Part shown: positions 50,288 through 57,564 of the stretch, piece after piece
How positions within the stretch are numbered: position 1 is the stretch's first letter
Layout: each line of letters starts with the position of its first letter
NCBI GenBank assembly: GCA_964438975.1
Contig: CAYTMU010000013.1
Coordinates: 1 to 64,000 of the forward strand
Length of the DNA stretch: 64,000 nt
From: Chryseosolibacter sp964438975
Lineage (GTDB): Bacteria > Bacteroidota > Bacteroidia > Cytophagales > Cyclobacteriaceae
Direction of reading: 5' to 3'
The notes under the pieces: generated by a model
Database searches by the model: none
What the model was told of the DNA's origin: nothing
What the model saw: only the letters and a program-made list of their open reading frames with translations
Translations under genes and position numbers: made by a program

Positions 50288-51721
50288 TTAAATCCCGAGC
50301 TGGGAGATGAACTTGGTGTTCAGATAAGCCTCGATCGCCTCGGAGCCGCCTTCCGAGCCGTAGCCGGAATCCTTCACGCCGCCGAAGGGAACCTCGGGCA
50401 GCGCGAGGCCGTGGTGGTTGATCGAAACCATGCCGCTTTCGAAGGCCGCGCCGATCGCGCCCGCGGTCTTGGCCGAACTCGTATAGGCGTAGGCGGCAAG
50501 ACCGTATGGCAGCCGGTTCGCTTCCTCGACCACGCTGTCGAAGGACGAGAACGGGATGATCGGCGAGAGCGGGCCGAACGGCTCCTCGTTCATGATGCGC
50601 ATGTCGTGGTTGATATCGGTCAACACCGTCGGCTCGAAGAAGTTGCCCTTGTTGCCGATGCGCTTGCCGCCGGTCTCAATCTTCGCGCCCTTCTGCACGG
50701 CGTCGGACACGATGGCTTCCATCGCATCGACGCGCCGCGTGTTCGCAAGCGGGCCCATGCGCGTATCCTTGTCGAGGCCGTCGCCGACCTTCAGCTTCTT
50801 CACCGAGTCGGTATATTTCTGCACGAAGTCGCCATAGACCTTTTCGTGGACCAGGAAGCGCGTCGGCGCCACGCAGACCTGGCCGGCGTTGCGGTGCTTG
50901 TTCGCGCTGAGCACCTTCACCGCCTGATCGACATTGGCGTCGTCGAACACGATCGCGGGCGCATGACCGCCGAGCTCCATGGTGACGCGCTTCATGTGCA
51001 GCCCGGCAAGCGACGCGAGCTGCTTGCCGACCGCGGTCGAGCCGGTGAAGGTGATCTTGCGGATCACCGGATGCGGAATGAGATACGACGAAATCTCCGC
51101 GGGGTTGCCATAGACGAGCTGCAACACGCCCGCGGGCACGCCCGCATCGATATAGGCCTGCACCAGCGCCGCGCAGGAGCCCGGCGTCTCCTCGGGACCC
51201 TTCAGGATGATGGAGCAGCCGGCGGCGATCGCCGCGGATACCTTGCGCACCGCCTGGTTGATCGGAAAATTCCACGGCGTGAACGCGGCGACCGGGCCCA
51301 CCGGCTCCTTCACCACGAGCTGCCAGATATTCTCGCCGCGCGCGGGGATCACGCGGCCATAGGTGCGGCGCGCCTCCTCGCCGAACCAGTCCATGATGTC
51401 GCCGGCCAGCAGCGTCTCGCCCTTGGCTTCCACGAGCGGCTTGCCCTGCTCCATGGTCATGATCTTCGCGATGTCGTCGGCGCGGGAGCGGATGATTTCG
51501 GCGGCCTTGCGGAGCGTCTTGTAGCGGGTATCGGCGGGCGTCTTCTTCCAGACCTTGAAGCCCGCATCGGCGGCGGCGAGCGCCTTGTCGAGATCGGGCT
51601 TGGTCGCATGCGCAAGCGTGCCGATTTTCTCACCGGTCGCGGGGTTCAGGATCGGCTCGCTCTTGCCCTCCGCGCCCTTGGTCCATTCGCCGTTGATATG
51701 CAGGGAAACGTCCGGATACAT
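50288..51721 (-). CDS. gabD: NAD(P)+-dependent succinate-semialdehyde dehydrogenase
   Basis: 477 residues, start ATG 51721. TPWNFPINQAVRKVSAAIAAGCSIILKGPEETPGSC, FTGSTAVGKQLASLAG, MELGGHAPAIVF (catalytic Glu), NAGQVCVAPTRFLVH (catalytic Cys), EEPFGPLSPII and PEVPFGGVKDSGYGSEGG are GabD hallmarks, closer than the 719-2176 enzyme. It oxidises succinate semialdehyde to succinate at the end of GABA or 4-hydroxybutyrate degradation. It is divergent from the hydratase at 51820, with 98 nt between starts. Confidence 0.9.
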   Translation of the reverse strand: MYPDVSLHINGEWTKGAEGKSEPILNPATGEKIGTLAHATKPDLDKALAAADAGFKVWKKTPADTRYKTLRKAAEIIRSRADDIAKIMTMEQGKPLVEAKGETLLAGDIMDWFGEEARRTYGRVIPARGENIWQLVVKEPVGPVAAFTPWNFPINQAVRKVSAAIAAGCSIILKGPEETPGSCAALVQAYIDAGVPAGVLQLVYGNPAEISSYLIPHPVIRKITFTGSTAVGKQLASLAGLHMKRVTMELGGHAPAIVFDDANVDQAVKVLSANKHRNAGQVCVAPTRFLVHEKVYGDFVQKYTDSVKKLKVGDGLDKDTRMGPLANTRRVDAMEAIVSDAVQKGAKIETGGKRIGNKGNFFEPTVLTDINHDMRIMNEEPFGPLSPIIPFSSFDSVVEEANRLPYGLAAYAYTSSAKTAGAIGAAFESGMVSINHHGLALPEVPFGGVKDSGYGSEGGSEAIEAYLNTKFISQLGI

Positions 51722-51819
51722 TTGTGTTTCTCTCGCTTCGCTTGTTTCGAATTGGCGGGGATGGGGCTACGAAAGCGGGGCTCTGTCAACCGCGGCAACC
51801 GGGACGCTGGCCTACCCTC

Positions 51820-52620
51820 ATGACGACGCTCGAAATTGCCGCAAAAGCGGCGGAAATCCTGGACGCCATCGACCATCGCAAGACGCTCGCGCCCTTCGGC
51901 GGGATCGGGATGCCGCAGGCCTATGCGGTCGTGGCACAGATGCGGCAGCTGCGCACCGCGCGCGGCGAGCGCGCCGTGGGGCGCAAGATCGGCTTCACCA
52001 ACCGCACGATCTGGGACGAATACAAAGTCTTCGCGCCGATCTGGGGCTATATGTACGACACCACGCTCCGCGACATTTCCGCTGCGCGGAATGTGGCACT
52101 CGCGAAATTCGCCGAGCCCCGGCTGGAGCCGGAAATCGCCTTCGGCTTCGCTCGCGCGCCGCAGGCAGGAATGAGTCCGGCCGAGATTCTCGATTGCATC
52201 GACTGGGCGGCGCACGGTTTCGAGATCGTGCAGTCGCACTATCCGGAGTGGAAGTTCTCCGCGCCCGACACGGTCGCGAACAACGGGCTGCATGGCGCGT
52301 ATTTTCTGGGCGAGAAGGTTTCGGTCGCAAACGACCGCGCGGCGTGGCTGGACGCGCTTTCGAATTTCGAAATCTCGCTCTACCGGAACGGCGAGCCCAT
52401 CGACAAAGGCCACGCGCGCAACGTGCTCGACGGGCCGCTGTTCCCGATCCGCCATCTGCTCGAGTTGCTGAAGGACGATCCGGACAACGCACCCGTCGCC
52501 GCGGGCGAGATCATCACCACCGGCACGGTGACGAAGGCATGGCCGGTCGCGCCGGGAGAAGTCTGGCGCACGGAAGTGCACGGGCTCGCGCTGCCGGGAA
52601 TCGAGATCGGGTTTCGTTGA
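51820..52620 (+). CDS. 2-keto-4-pentenoate hydratase (MhpD family)
   Basis: 266 residues from ATG 51820. VGRKIGFTNRTIWDEYKVFAPIWGYMYDTTL, RLEPEIAFGFARAP (metal-binding Glu pair), IDWAAHGFEIVQSHYPEWKFSAPDTVANNGLHGAYFLG and GEIITTGTVTKAWPVAPGEVWRTEV follow the hydratase/FAH-like fold of MhpD, DmpE and HpcG. It hydrates 2-oxopent-4-enoate-type dienols in meta-cleavage pathways, or is a related decarboxylase. Its stop directly abuts the arsC remnant on the other strand. Confidence 0.88.
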   Translation: MTTLEIAAKAAEILDAIDHRKTLAPFGGIGMPQAYAVVAQMRQLRTARGERAVGRKIGFTNRTIWDEYKVFAPIWGYMYDTTLRDISAARNVALAKFAEPRLEPEIAFGFARAPQAGMSPAEILDCIDWAAHGFEIVQSHYPEWKFSAPDTVANNGLHGAYFLGEKVSVANDRAAWLDALSNFEISLYRNGEPIDKGHARNVLDGPLFPIRHLLELLKDDPDNAPVAAGEIITTGTVTKAWPVAPGEVWRTEVHGLALPGIEIGFR

Positions 52621-52737
52621 TCAGCGAGGTTTCGGCGAGACCGCCTCGCCGTCTTCCTTGGTGAAGCTCGCCACCGGGATTTCGAGCGGATCGAACACCG
52701 CTTCCGGCGGAAGGTCGTGATAGATTTTCACCGTCAT
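52621..52737 (-). pseudogene. arsC remnant with large internal deletion (38 codons)
   Basis: ATG 52737 to TGA 52621 encodes MTVKIYHDLPPEAVFDPLE followed by IPVASFTKEDGEAVSPKPR. The first residues match MTVTIYHN and the rest matches PSEAVFELLEHPVASFTKEDGEVVHAKK of the intact ArsC at 54991-55395. About 96 internal codons including the catalytic Cys and Arg residues are missing. A 35-nt stretch (52644-52678) is identical to 55011-55045. The ATG overlaps the aqpS stop by 4 nt, so it is still coupled and may be translated. In related rhizobia aqpS is followed by full-length arsC. Confidence 0.85.
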
Positions 52738-53411
52738 CCTGAAACTCCTGCACCGGAAGCGTTCTTCGGCCACAGCCAGGCCGAGACCGGAAGCGCGAGC
52801 ATCATTCCCGCAAGCTGACAGAAAATAAAAAGCGGCGCGCTAGCGGGCGTTATCCCGGCAAAAGTGTCCGAAAGCGAACGCGCGATCGTGATCGCGGGAT
52901 TGGCGAAAGCGGTCGAGGACGTGAACCAGTAAGCCGCCGTGATGTAGAGGCCGACCGCCAGCGGAATCTGCGCGGCGTTCTTCTCCTTCAGGCCGAGGAT
53001 CGCAAGCACGAGACCGAAAGCGGCGGCGGCCTCGCCCAGCGCTGCCCCCGGGGCTGAGCGCACCGTTTTCGAAACCTGCATGATCGGAAGCTCGAACATC
53101 GCATGGGCAAGCCATGCACCTGCGATCATGCCCGCGATCTGTGCGGCGATGTAAAGCGCGCAAAGCCGCCACGCCAGCTCTCCGCGGATCGCAAAGGCAA
53201 GGCTTATCGCCGGATTGAAATGCGCGCCCGAAAGCGGCGCAAAGACCGCGATGATCACGAACAGAATGCCGCCGGTCGCGATCGCATTGGCGAGCAACGC
53301 AAGCGCGACGTTACCACCCGAAAGATTCTGCGCGGCGATTCCGGAGCCGATGACGGCCGCGGAAAGAAATGCGCTGCCGATGAATTCGGCGGCAAGCGGA
53401 CGCGTGCTCAC
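52734..53411 (-). CDS. aqpS: Aquaglyceroporin-type channel of the ars operon (AqpS)
   Basis: 225 residues from GTG 53411, overlapping the arsC stop by 4 nt. It is a six-span MIP channel with both half-helix motifs: AHFNPAISLAFAI (first NPA, about residue 66) and AFANPAITIARSLS (second NPA, about 170). In Sinorhizobium AqpS replaces an arsenite pump: ArsC makes arsenite inside, and it leaves passively through AqpS. Gene order arsR-arsC-aqpS fits that role. Confidence 0.9.
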   Translation of the reverse strand: MSTRPLAAEFIGSAFLSAAVIGSGIAAQNLSGGNVALALLANAIATGGILFVIIAVFAPLSGAHFNPAISLAFAIRGELAWRLCALYIAAQIAGMIAGAWLAHAMFELPIMQVSKTVRSAPGAALGEAAAAFGLVLAILGLKEKNAAQIPLAVGLYITAAYWFTSSTAFANPAITIARSLSDTFAGITPASAPLFIFCQLAGMMLALPVSAWLWPKNASGAGVSG

Positions 53412-53932
53412 GTATCGCCCATCGCCTTTTCGGTGGCGCCTTCCCCGCGGCCGATCTCGCGCAGCCGCGCTTTCAGCGTCATCGTGTCGAGGCCGCGAAT
53501 GGGAAGTGCCGCGAACAGTTCGATGCGCCGATACAGCAGCCGATAGGCTTCCTGAAAAGCCATTGCGACATCAAGTTCGCTTCCCTTCGCAACGGATGGG
53601 TCGGCGACGCCCCAATGCGCGGTCAGCGGCTTGCCGGGCCATACCGGGCAGACTTCGCCTGCCGCGTCGTCGCAAACGGTAAAAATGAAATCGATTTCCG
53701 GCGCTCCGGGCCTTGCGAATTCGTCCCAGGATTTCGAGCGAAACCCGCTCGCCTCGTAGCCGAGCTGCGCGAGCAGTTTCAGCGTATGGGGGTTGATCGC
53801 TCCGCGCGGCCGGCTTCCCGCGCTGTAGGCCACGAATTTTCCGGCGCCGACCCTGTTCATGATCGCCTCGGCCATCACCGAGCGCGCCGCGTTATGCGTG
53901 CACAGAAACAATACGTTGTAAGGATTATCCAC
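53408..53932 (-). CDS. arsC: Arsenate reductase, low-molecular-weight phosphotyrosine phosphatase type
   Basis: 174 residues from GTG 53932, starting inside the arsR 3' end (8-nt overlap). YNVLFLCTHNAARSVMAEAIMNRVG has the P-loop CTHNAARS (CX5RS). SAGSRPRGAINPHTLKLLAQLGY and FIFTVCDDAAGEVCPVWPGKPLTAHWGVADPS carry the second and third Cys of the thioredoxin-linked triad and the Asp-Pro of the catalytic acid loop. It reduces arsenate to arsenite. A second, glutaredoxin-type ArsC lies at 54991. Confidence 0.93.
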   Translation of the reverse strand: MDNPYNVLFLCTHNAARSVMAEAIMNRVGAGKFVAYSAGSRPRGAINPHTLKLLAQLGYEASGFRSKSWDEFARPGAPEIDFIFTVCDDAAGEVCPVWPGKPLTAHWGVADPSVAKGSELDVAMAFQEAYRLLYRRIELFAALPIRGLDTMTLKARLREIGRGEGATEKAMGDT

Positions 53933-54296
53933 GGCTACGCTCTGCCCTGCGCGAAGGCGGGCAGGACGCCGCGCCGAACACCTCACCGCAGATTTCCGGC
54001 CGGCCGCCGCAACAGTCCTTCGCGAGAAAATTCACGAGCGAGCGCAGTCCCGAAATGTCGGCGGAATAGACGACGCCCCGCCCCTCCTTTTCGGAATCGA
54101 TCAGGCCCGCGCGCTCGAGGATTGCGAGATGCGTGGACATGGTGTTGTGCGGCACCTTGCAATGGCGTGCGATTTCGCCTGCGTTTTTTCCGTCCGGACA
54201 GCACCCGACGAGGTAGCGAAACGCGGCAAGTCGGGTTTCCTGCGCGAGCGCGGAGAGGCTTTCGATCGCGTCTTTTTTGTCTATATTTCTCGACAT
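53925..54296 (-). CDS. arsR: ArsR-family metalloregulator
   Basis: 123 residues. The winged helix-turn-helix LSALAQETRLAAFRYLVGCCPDGKNAGEIARHCKVPHNTMSTHLAILERAGLIDSEKEGRGVVYSAD is followed by DCCGGRPEIC, a C-terminal Cys cluster suitable for As(III), as in rhizobial/Acidithiobacillus ArsR. It represses its own operon (arsR-arsC-aqpS) and releases on arsenite binding. It is the first gene; the promoter lies just upstream. Confidence 0.93.
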   Translation of the reverse strand: MSRNIDKKDAIESLSALAQETRLAAFRYLVGCCPDGKNAGEIARHCKVPHNTMSTHLAILERAGLIDSEKEGRGVVYSADISGLRSLVNFLAKDCCGGRPEICGEVFGAASCPPSRRAERSRG

Positions 54297-54301
54297 ATCG
54301 A
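54285..54301 (-). promoter_or_regulatory. Candidate ArsR operator
   Basis: TCGACATATCGA at 54290-54301 has TCGA-N4-TCGA symmetry and overlaps the arsR start codon. An AT-rich ATATTT precedes it. The position suits autorepression, but the box is short and not the best-known ArsR consensus. Confidence 0.3.
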
Positions 54302-54990
54302 CAATTTACGACGGCCGGATGACAATTGCCAAGTCCGGAAGAGCGGCAAAAACGGGGATAAAGATTTTGCGCGGGCCAGATTTCCCATGAACCGCAAGTG
54401 CTTGCCCGGCGCGCGGAAAATTTATCCCCACGCGAGATACCGCCCCTAGATTTGCGCCGCCTCGATTCACGAGGGGCGCGGAGCGCTCGCGTGGTTCTCG
54501 CGCGGATCGGGGGCGGTGGCCGCAGGGCTTCGCGTTACGCGCGCGGACTTTGCGGCGGCTGAAGTCGCATGGTTCCGGCGAGCCTGCCGCTCGCCACAGG
54601 ACCTTTCTTGGCGGCTTTGCCGGAAGCGTGTGCCAACACGCGCGGCAAGGTCGAGAAGGCCCGCCAGCGGTGGATACAAGGTCAGTCCACCGGGGATCGT
54701 GCGAAGCAGGCCGTAACCTACTGCGTGCGGGACGCCGGGAAATTTCCGGCACCCGTGGCGACGACGCGTCTGCACACTTCCCGCTTTCGTGCAGGCGGTC
54801 ACGAGGGACCGGATGGTCCCGGCGTCCCCGCCGCCCTCTTTGCGCGCCTGGCATTCATGCCATTCGCGCCAACAGAAGGGCGGCACGGCCCAAAACTCGG
54901 CTCACCGGAGCGCGAGAACGATCTGTGTTGCGCGAATGGACCGGGTACCGAGCGCGCCGCTGTTTGAAATTCGAATCCGCGCCCGATGTT
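54302..54990. other. Gene-free, hairpin-rich 0.69-kb region; possible structured RNA
   Basis: Open frames exist on both strands but none resembles a protein family or has a good start. The sequence holds several stems. From low to high coordinate they are GGCGAG-CCTGCCG-CTCGCC (around 54576-54594), GTGGA-N11-TCCAC (around 54671-54691), GCCGG-GAAATTT-CCGGC (around 54734-54750), GGGACC-GGAT-GGTCCC (around 54806-54821) and TGGCAT-TC-ATGCCA (around 54849-54862). It does not match the tmRNA, RNase P or 6S layouts that I know. It separates the two ars transcription units. Confidence 0.35.
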
Positions 54991-55395
54991 TCACTTCTTC
55001 GCGTGAACGACCTCGCCGTCTTCCTTGGTGAAGCTCGCCACCGGGTGCTCCAGAAGCTCGAATACCGCTTCCGAAGGACGGCAGAGCCTGGCGCCGCGCG
55101 GCGTCACCACGATCGGGCGATTGATCAGGACCGGATGCGCGAGCATCCGATCGATCAATTCGTCCTCCGTCCATTTCGGATCGGCCAATCCCAATTCGGC
55201 ATAAGGCGTGCCTTTTTCGCGCAACAGCGCGCGGGCGGAAATTCCCATCGCGCGGAGCAGGTCCTTCAGGGTTTCGCGGCCGGGCGGCGTTTTCAGGTAC
55301 TCGACGATAACCGGCTCCTCGCCGCTCGCGCGGATGATCGCAAGCGTGTTGCGCGAAGTGCCGCAGGAAGGATTGTGATAAATCGTGACCGTCAT
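54991..55395 (-). CDS. arsC: Arsenate reductase, glutaredoxin-dependent type
   Basis: 134 residues. ATG 55395 overlaps the panE-like stop by 4 nt. TVTIYHNPSCGTSRNTLAIIRASG places the catalytic Cys at residue 11; ALLREKGTPYAELGL and NRPIVVTPRGARLCRPSEAVFELL supply the conserved Arg residues. It uses glutathione and glutaredoxin to reduce arsenate. Its last ~28 codons are the intact counterpart of the remnant at 52621-52737. It follows a ketopantoate reductase-like gene rather than arsR, an unusual placement. Confidence 0.92.
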   Translation of the reverse strand: MTVTIYHNPSCGTSRNTLAIIRASGEEPVIVEYLKTPPGRETLKDLLRAMGISARALLREKGTPYAELGLADPKWTEDELIDRMLAHPVLINRPIVVTPRGARLCRPSEAVFELLEHPVASFTKEDGEVVHAKK

Positions 55396-56399
55396 CGTGG
55401 AATCATCCTCGCAATTTCGTCGCGCGAGAGGAACTCTCCGGTCCTCTCGATCCGCTTGATGCCTTCGACGATCGCGCGGTTGACCGGCGTGGGAAAGCCG
55501 ATCTTCTCGCCGAGGCGGACGAATTCGCCGTTGAGGTAATCGATCTCGGTCGGCTGCTTCCGCAGCAGGCTTTGCAGCGTCGACGTCATCACCGCGGCCT
55601 GCTCGTCCCGCCCGAGATTCCTGCGCAGGATCATCCGGCCCACGAAAGCCGGCAGCCGCAGCGCCCGCGAAAACAGCTTCATCGGCGCGCCGGGCATGTT
55701 GATGAGCGCTATGCCCGCGGCCGCGACAACCCCGAACGACTCCCGCAATTGCGCGACGCCGAAAGCGGCCATCGCCGGGTCGCGCACGCATTCGCTCAGC
55801 GGCCTGCCGGTCAGCGCATTCATGCTGTTGGTGAGCGAATTGATGACGAGCTTCGACCACATCGCGCCCTCGATCTCGCCGGTGACGAAAACCGGCGCCA
55901 CCAGCGCGAACAGGCGCTCCAGTTCCGGCAGCGAAGCTCGCAGCGCGGCGTCGCCGGCGCCCAGCACCGTGACGCCTTCGCGATTATAGCGAACCTCGCC
56001 CGGTGCGAGCGAAGACGAATTCAGGAGCAGAATCGCCGAAACCGGGGCAATGCCCAATTCCCGCGAAACGATCTCCGGCGCGCGCACGCCGTTCTGCGTG
56101 GCCACGAACACGGCCCTGCCGAGCGCCGCCTTCTGCGCGCGGCAGGCCTCCGCGAGATCCTGCGTCTTCATCGTGAAGACGGCGAAGGCGGTATCCGCGG
56201 GAATTTCCGCCGCTACTTTCGGCGTCACATGAAATTCGCCCGCGATGCCGCCGGCGCGCAGCCCGGAGACGCGAAGCGCTTCCACCCGCGCCGGGCGCAC
56301 CACGAGCGTCACGTCCTCTCCCGCCCGCGCCCAGATCGCGGCGAGCAGGTTTCCGATCGCGCCCGCGCCGACCACGGCAATTTTCGGCTTTGCGTTCAT
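55392..56399 (-). CDS. Ketopantoate reductase-like protein (PanE/ApbA family)
   Basis: 335 residues. KIAVVGAGAIGNLLAAIWARAGEDVTLVVRP is the NADPH fold. VATQNGVRAPEIVSRELG, EGAMWSKLVINSLTNSMNALTGRPLSECV (catalytic Lys and Asn region) and ptEIDYLNGEFVRLGEKIGFPTPVN are PanE blocks. It reduces 2-dehydropantoate in pantothenate synthesis, or a related 2-oxoacid. Here it is first in a two-gene unit with arsC. Many genomes hold several paralogues, so panE itself is not certain. Confidence 0.85.
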   Translation of the reverse strand: MNAKPKIAVVGAGAIGNLLAAIWARAGEDVTLVVRPARVEALRVSGLRAGGIAGEFHVTPKVAAEIPADTAFAVFTMKTQDLAEACRAQKAALGRAVFVATQNGVRAPEIVSRELGIAPVSAILLLNSSSLAPGEVRYNREGVTVLGAGDAALRASLPELERLFALVAPVFVTGEIEGAMWSKLVINSLTNSMNALTGRPLSECVRDPAMAAFGVAQLRESFGVVAAAGIALINMPGAPMKLFSRALRLPAFVGRMILRRNLGRDEQAAVMTSTLQSLLRKQPTEIDYLNGEFVRLGEKIGFPTPVNRAIVEGIKRIERTGEFLSRDEIARMIPR

Positions 56400-56567
56400 T
56401 GGCGTTCCGGCCGCAGGTGCCTACGTAAGGGGAAGGTAAGGAATGCTGGCCTGCCTCTTTGGCATGGTGGAGGGGTAAGGAAAACGCGAGATTTCCCCGG
56501 CCCAACGGGTGGCCCGCTTGACCGCCCCGGCCACCTCTGCGAGAAAAATACAAGGAAGATCAATATC

Positions 56568-56582
56568 TTAGAAGTATTCTAA
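56568..56582. promoter_or_regulatory. Iron control element (Irr box) upstream of bfd
   Basis: TTAGAA-GTA-TTCTAA, a perfect 6-3-6 palindrome, lies 29 nt before the bfd start. This is the core of the ICE bound by Irr in rhizobia. Its position suits repression under iron limitation. Confidence 0.8.
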
Positions 56583-56611
56583 TCTGCTTACGCTTTCGAG
56601 GAACCGCCTTC

Positions 56612-56905
56612 GTGATCGTCTGTTCGTGCAACTGCCTGACTGAAGCGCAAGTCCGCGAGTCCTGCATGCGGCCGGAAGGCGCTGCCCGGTCGACGTTCGA
56701 GGTCTATAAGTGCCTCGGTTGCAGCCCCAAATGCGGCACCTGCGCCCGCACGATCCGCAAGATCATGGACGAAACCCTGGGCCGCGGCTGCAATGCCTGC
56801 CCCGTTGCAGCGAATAACGCCTGCGGAGCGGCCAAGGTTGCCGACGCGCTGGCCTCCGCCATCGAGCCCCTGCCCGCCGGCAGCGCGCTCGTTCCGGCCG
56901 AATAA
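56612..56905 (+). CDS. bfd: Bacterioferritin-associated ferredoxin (Bfd)
   Basis: 97 residues, GTG start at 56612. MIVCSCNCLTEAQVRESC and CLGCSPKCGTCARTIRKIM hold the four [2Fe-2S] ligands in the Bfd arrangement (CxC then CxxC). The C-terminus (RGCNACPVAANNACGAAK) adds three further Cys not found in typical ~64-residue Bfd. Bfd delivers electrons to bacterioferritin to release iron. It is followed by bfr, each gene having its own ICE. Confidence 0.85.
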   Translation: MIVCSCNCLTEAQVRESCMRPEGAARSTFEVYKCLGCSPKCGTCARTIRKIMDETLGRGCNACPVAANNACGAAKVADALASAIEPLPAGSALVPAE

Positions 56906-56956
56906 TCCATTATTTTCAGGTATTTGGCGCACCCTCAAGGCTGGTTTGCTTTCTTC

Positions 56957-56971
56957 TTAGAACTATTCTAA
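56957..56971. promoter_or_regulatory. Iron control element (Irr box) upstream of bfr
   Basis: TTAGAA-CTA-TTCTAA, a second perfect palindrome of the same form as 56568-56582, is 37 nt before the bfr start and just after the bfd stop. It indicates independent Irr control of bacterioferritin. Confidence 0.8.
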
Positions 56972-57008
56972 GTTAAGGCCCTCACCTGTTTCCCAAGGAG
57001 TGGCCGCC

Positions 57009-57488
57009 ATGAAGGGCGATCCCAAAGTCATCGAATACCTCAATAAGGGTCTTCGCTCGGAACTCACCGCGATCAACCAGTACTGGATTCATTACCGGCT
57101 CCTGGACGACTGGGGTTATCTCGACCTCGCCAAGAAGTGGCGCGCGGAATCGATCGAGGAAATGCAGCACGCGGACAAGTTCACGCAGCGCATCATCTTC
57201 CTCGACGGCCTGCCGAACATGCAGACCCTCGACCCGATCCGCATCGGCCAGAACGTGAAAGAAATTCTGGAAGCCGACCTGAAGGCCGAGCACGAAGCGC
57301 GCGCGCTCTACCAGGAAGCCGCGACCTATTGTCATTCGGTGAAGGACTATCCTTCCAAGGATCTGTTCGAGGAACTGATGGCGGACGAGGAAGGCCATAT
57401 CGACTTCCTCGAAACGCAGCTCGATCTGGTCGACAAGCTCGGCGTCCAGCTCTACTCGCAGCATCATATGGGCAAGCTCGAAGACTGA
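57009..57488 (+). CDS. bfr: Bacterioferritin
   Basis: 159 residues from ATG 57009 with AAGGAG 8 nt upstream. SELTAINQYWIHYRLLDDWGY, RAESIEEMQHADKFTQRIIFLDG (haem-ligand Met, ferroxidase Glu and His), DLKAEHEARALYQEAATYC and ELMADEEGHIDFLETQLDL (ferroxidase Glu/His) are all intact. It forms a 24-mer iron store with haem between subunits. It stores iron under excess and is released through Bfd. Confidence 0.97.
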   Translation: MKGDPKVIEYLNKGLRSELTAINQYWIHYRLLDDWGYLDLAKKWRAESIEEMQHADKFTQRIIFLDGLPNMQTLDPIRIGQNVKEILEADLKAEHEARALYQEAATYCHSVKDYPSKDLFEELMADEEGHIDFLETQLDLVDKLGVQLYSQHHMGKLED

Positions 57489-57510
57489 TCCTTCGCTGCC
57501 GCGTAAAACA

Positions 57511-57550
57511 GAAAAGGGCTGAAGCCCGCGCTTCAGCCCTTTCTCTTTTG
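57511..57550 (+). terminator. Rho-independent terminator of bfr
   Basis: AAAGGGCTGAAGC (57513-57525) and GCTTCAGCCCTTT (57530-57542) form a perfect 13-bp stem with a 4-nt loop, followed by CTCTTTT. The symmetry also allows termination of the convergent kinase gene. Confidence 0.93.
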
Positions 57551-57564
57551 TCTTTGGCTTCGGC

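Noticed and set aside
54306..54886. Overlapping open frames of 139-182 residues in the ars spacer
   Set aside because: Arg/Pro/Ser-rich translations in several frames on both strands, no recognisable domain and no ribosome site. They are treated as chance frames in GC-rich DNA with hairpins.
54302..54990. RNase P RNA or tmRNA in the hairpin-rich spacer
   Set aside because: Neither strand has the RNase P P4 block (GAGGAAAGTCC) or a tmRNA tag frame with a tRNA-like end.
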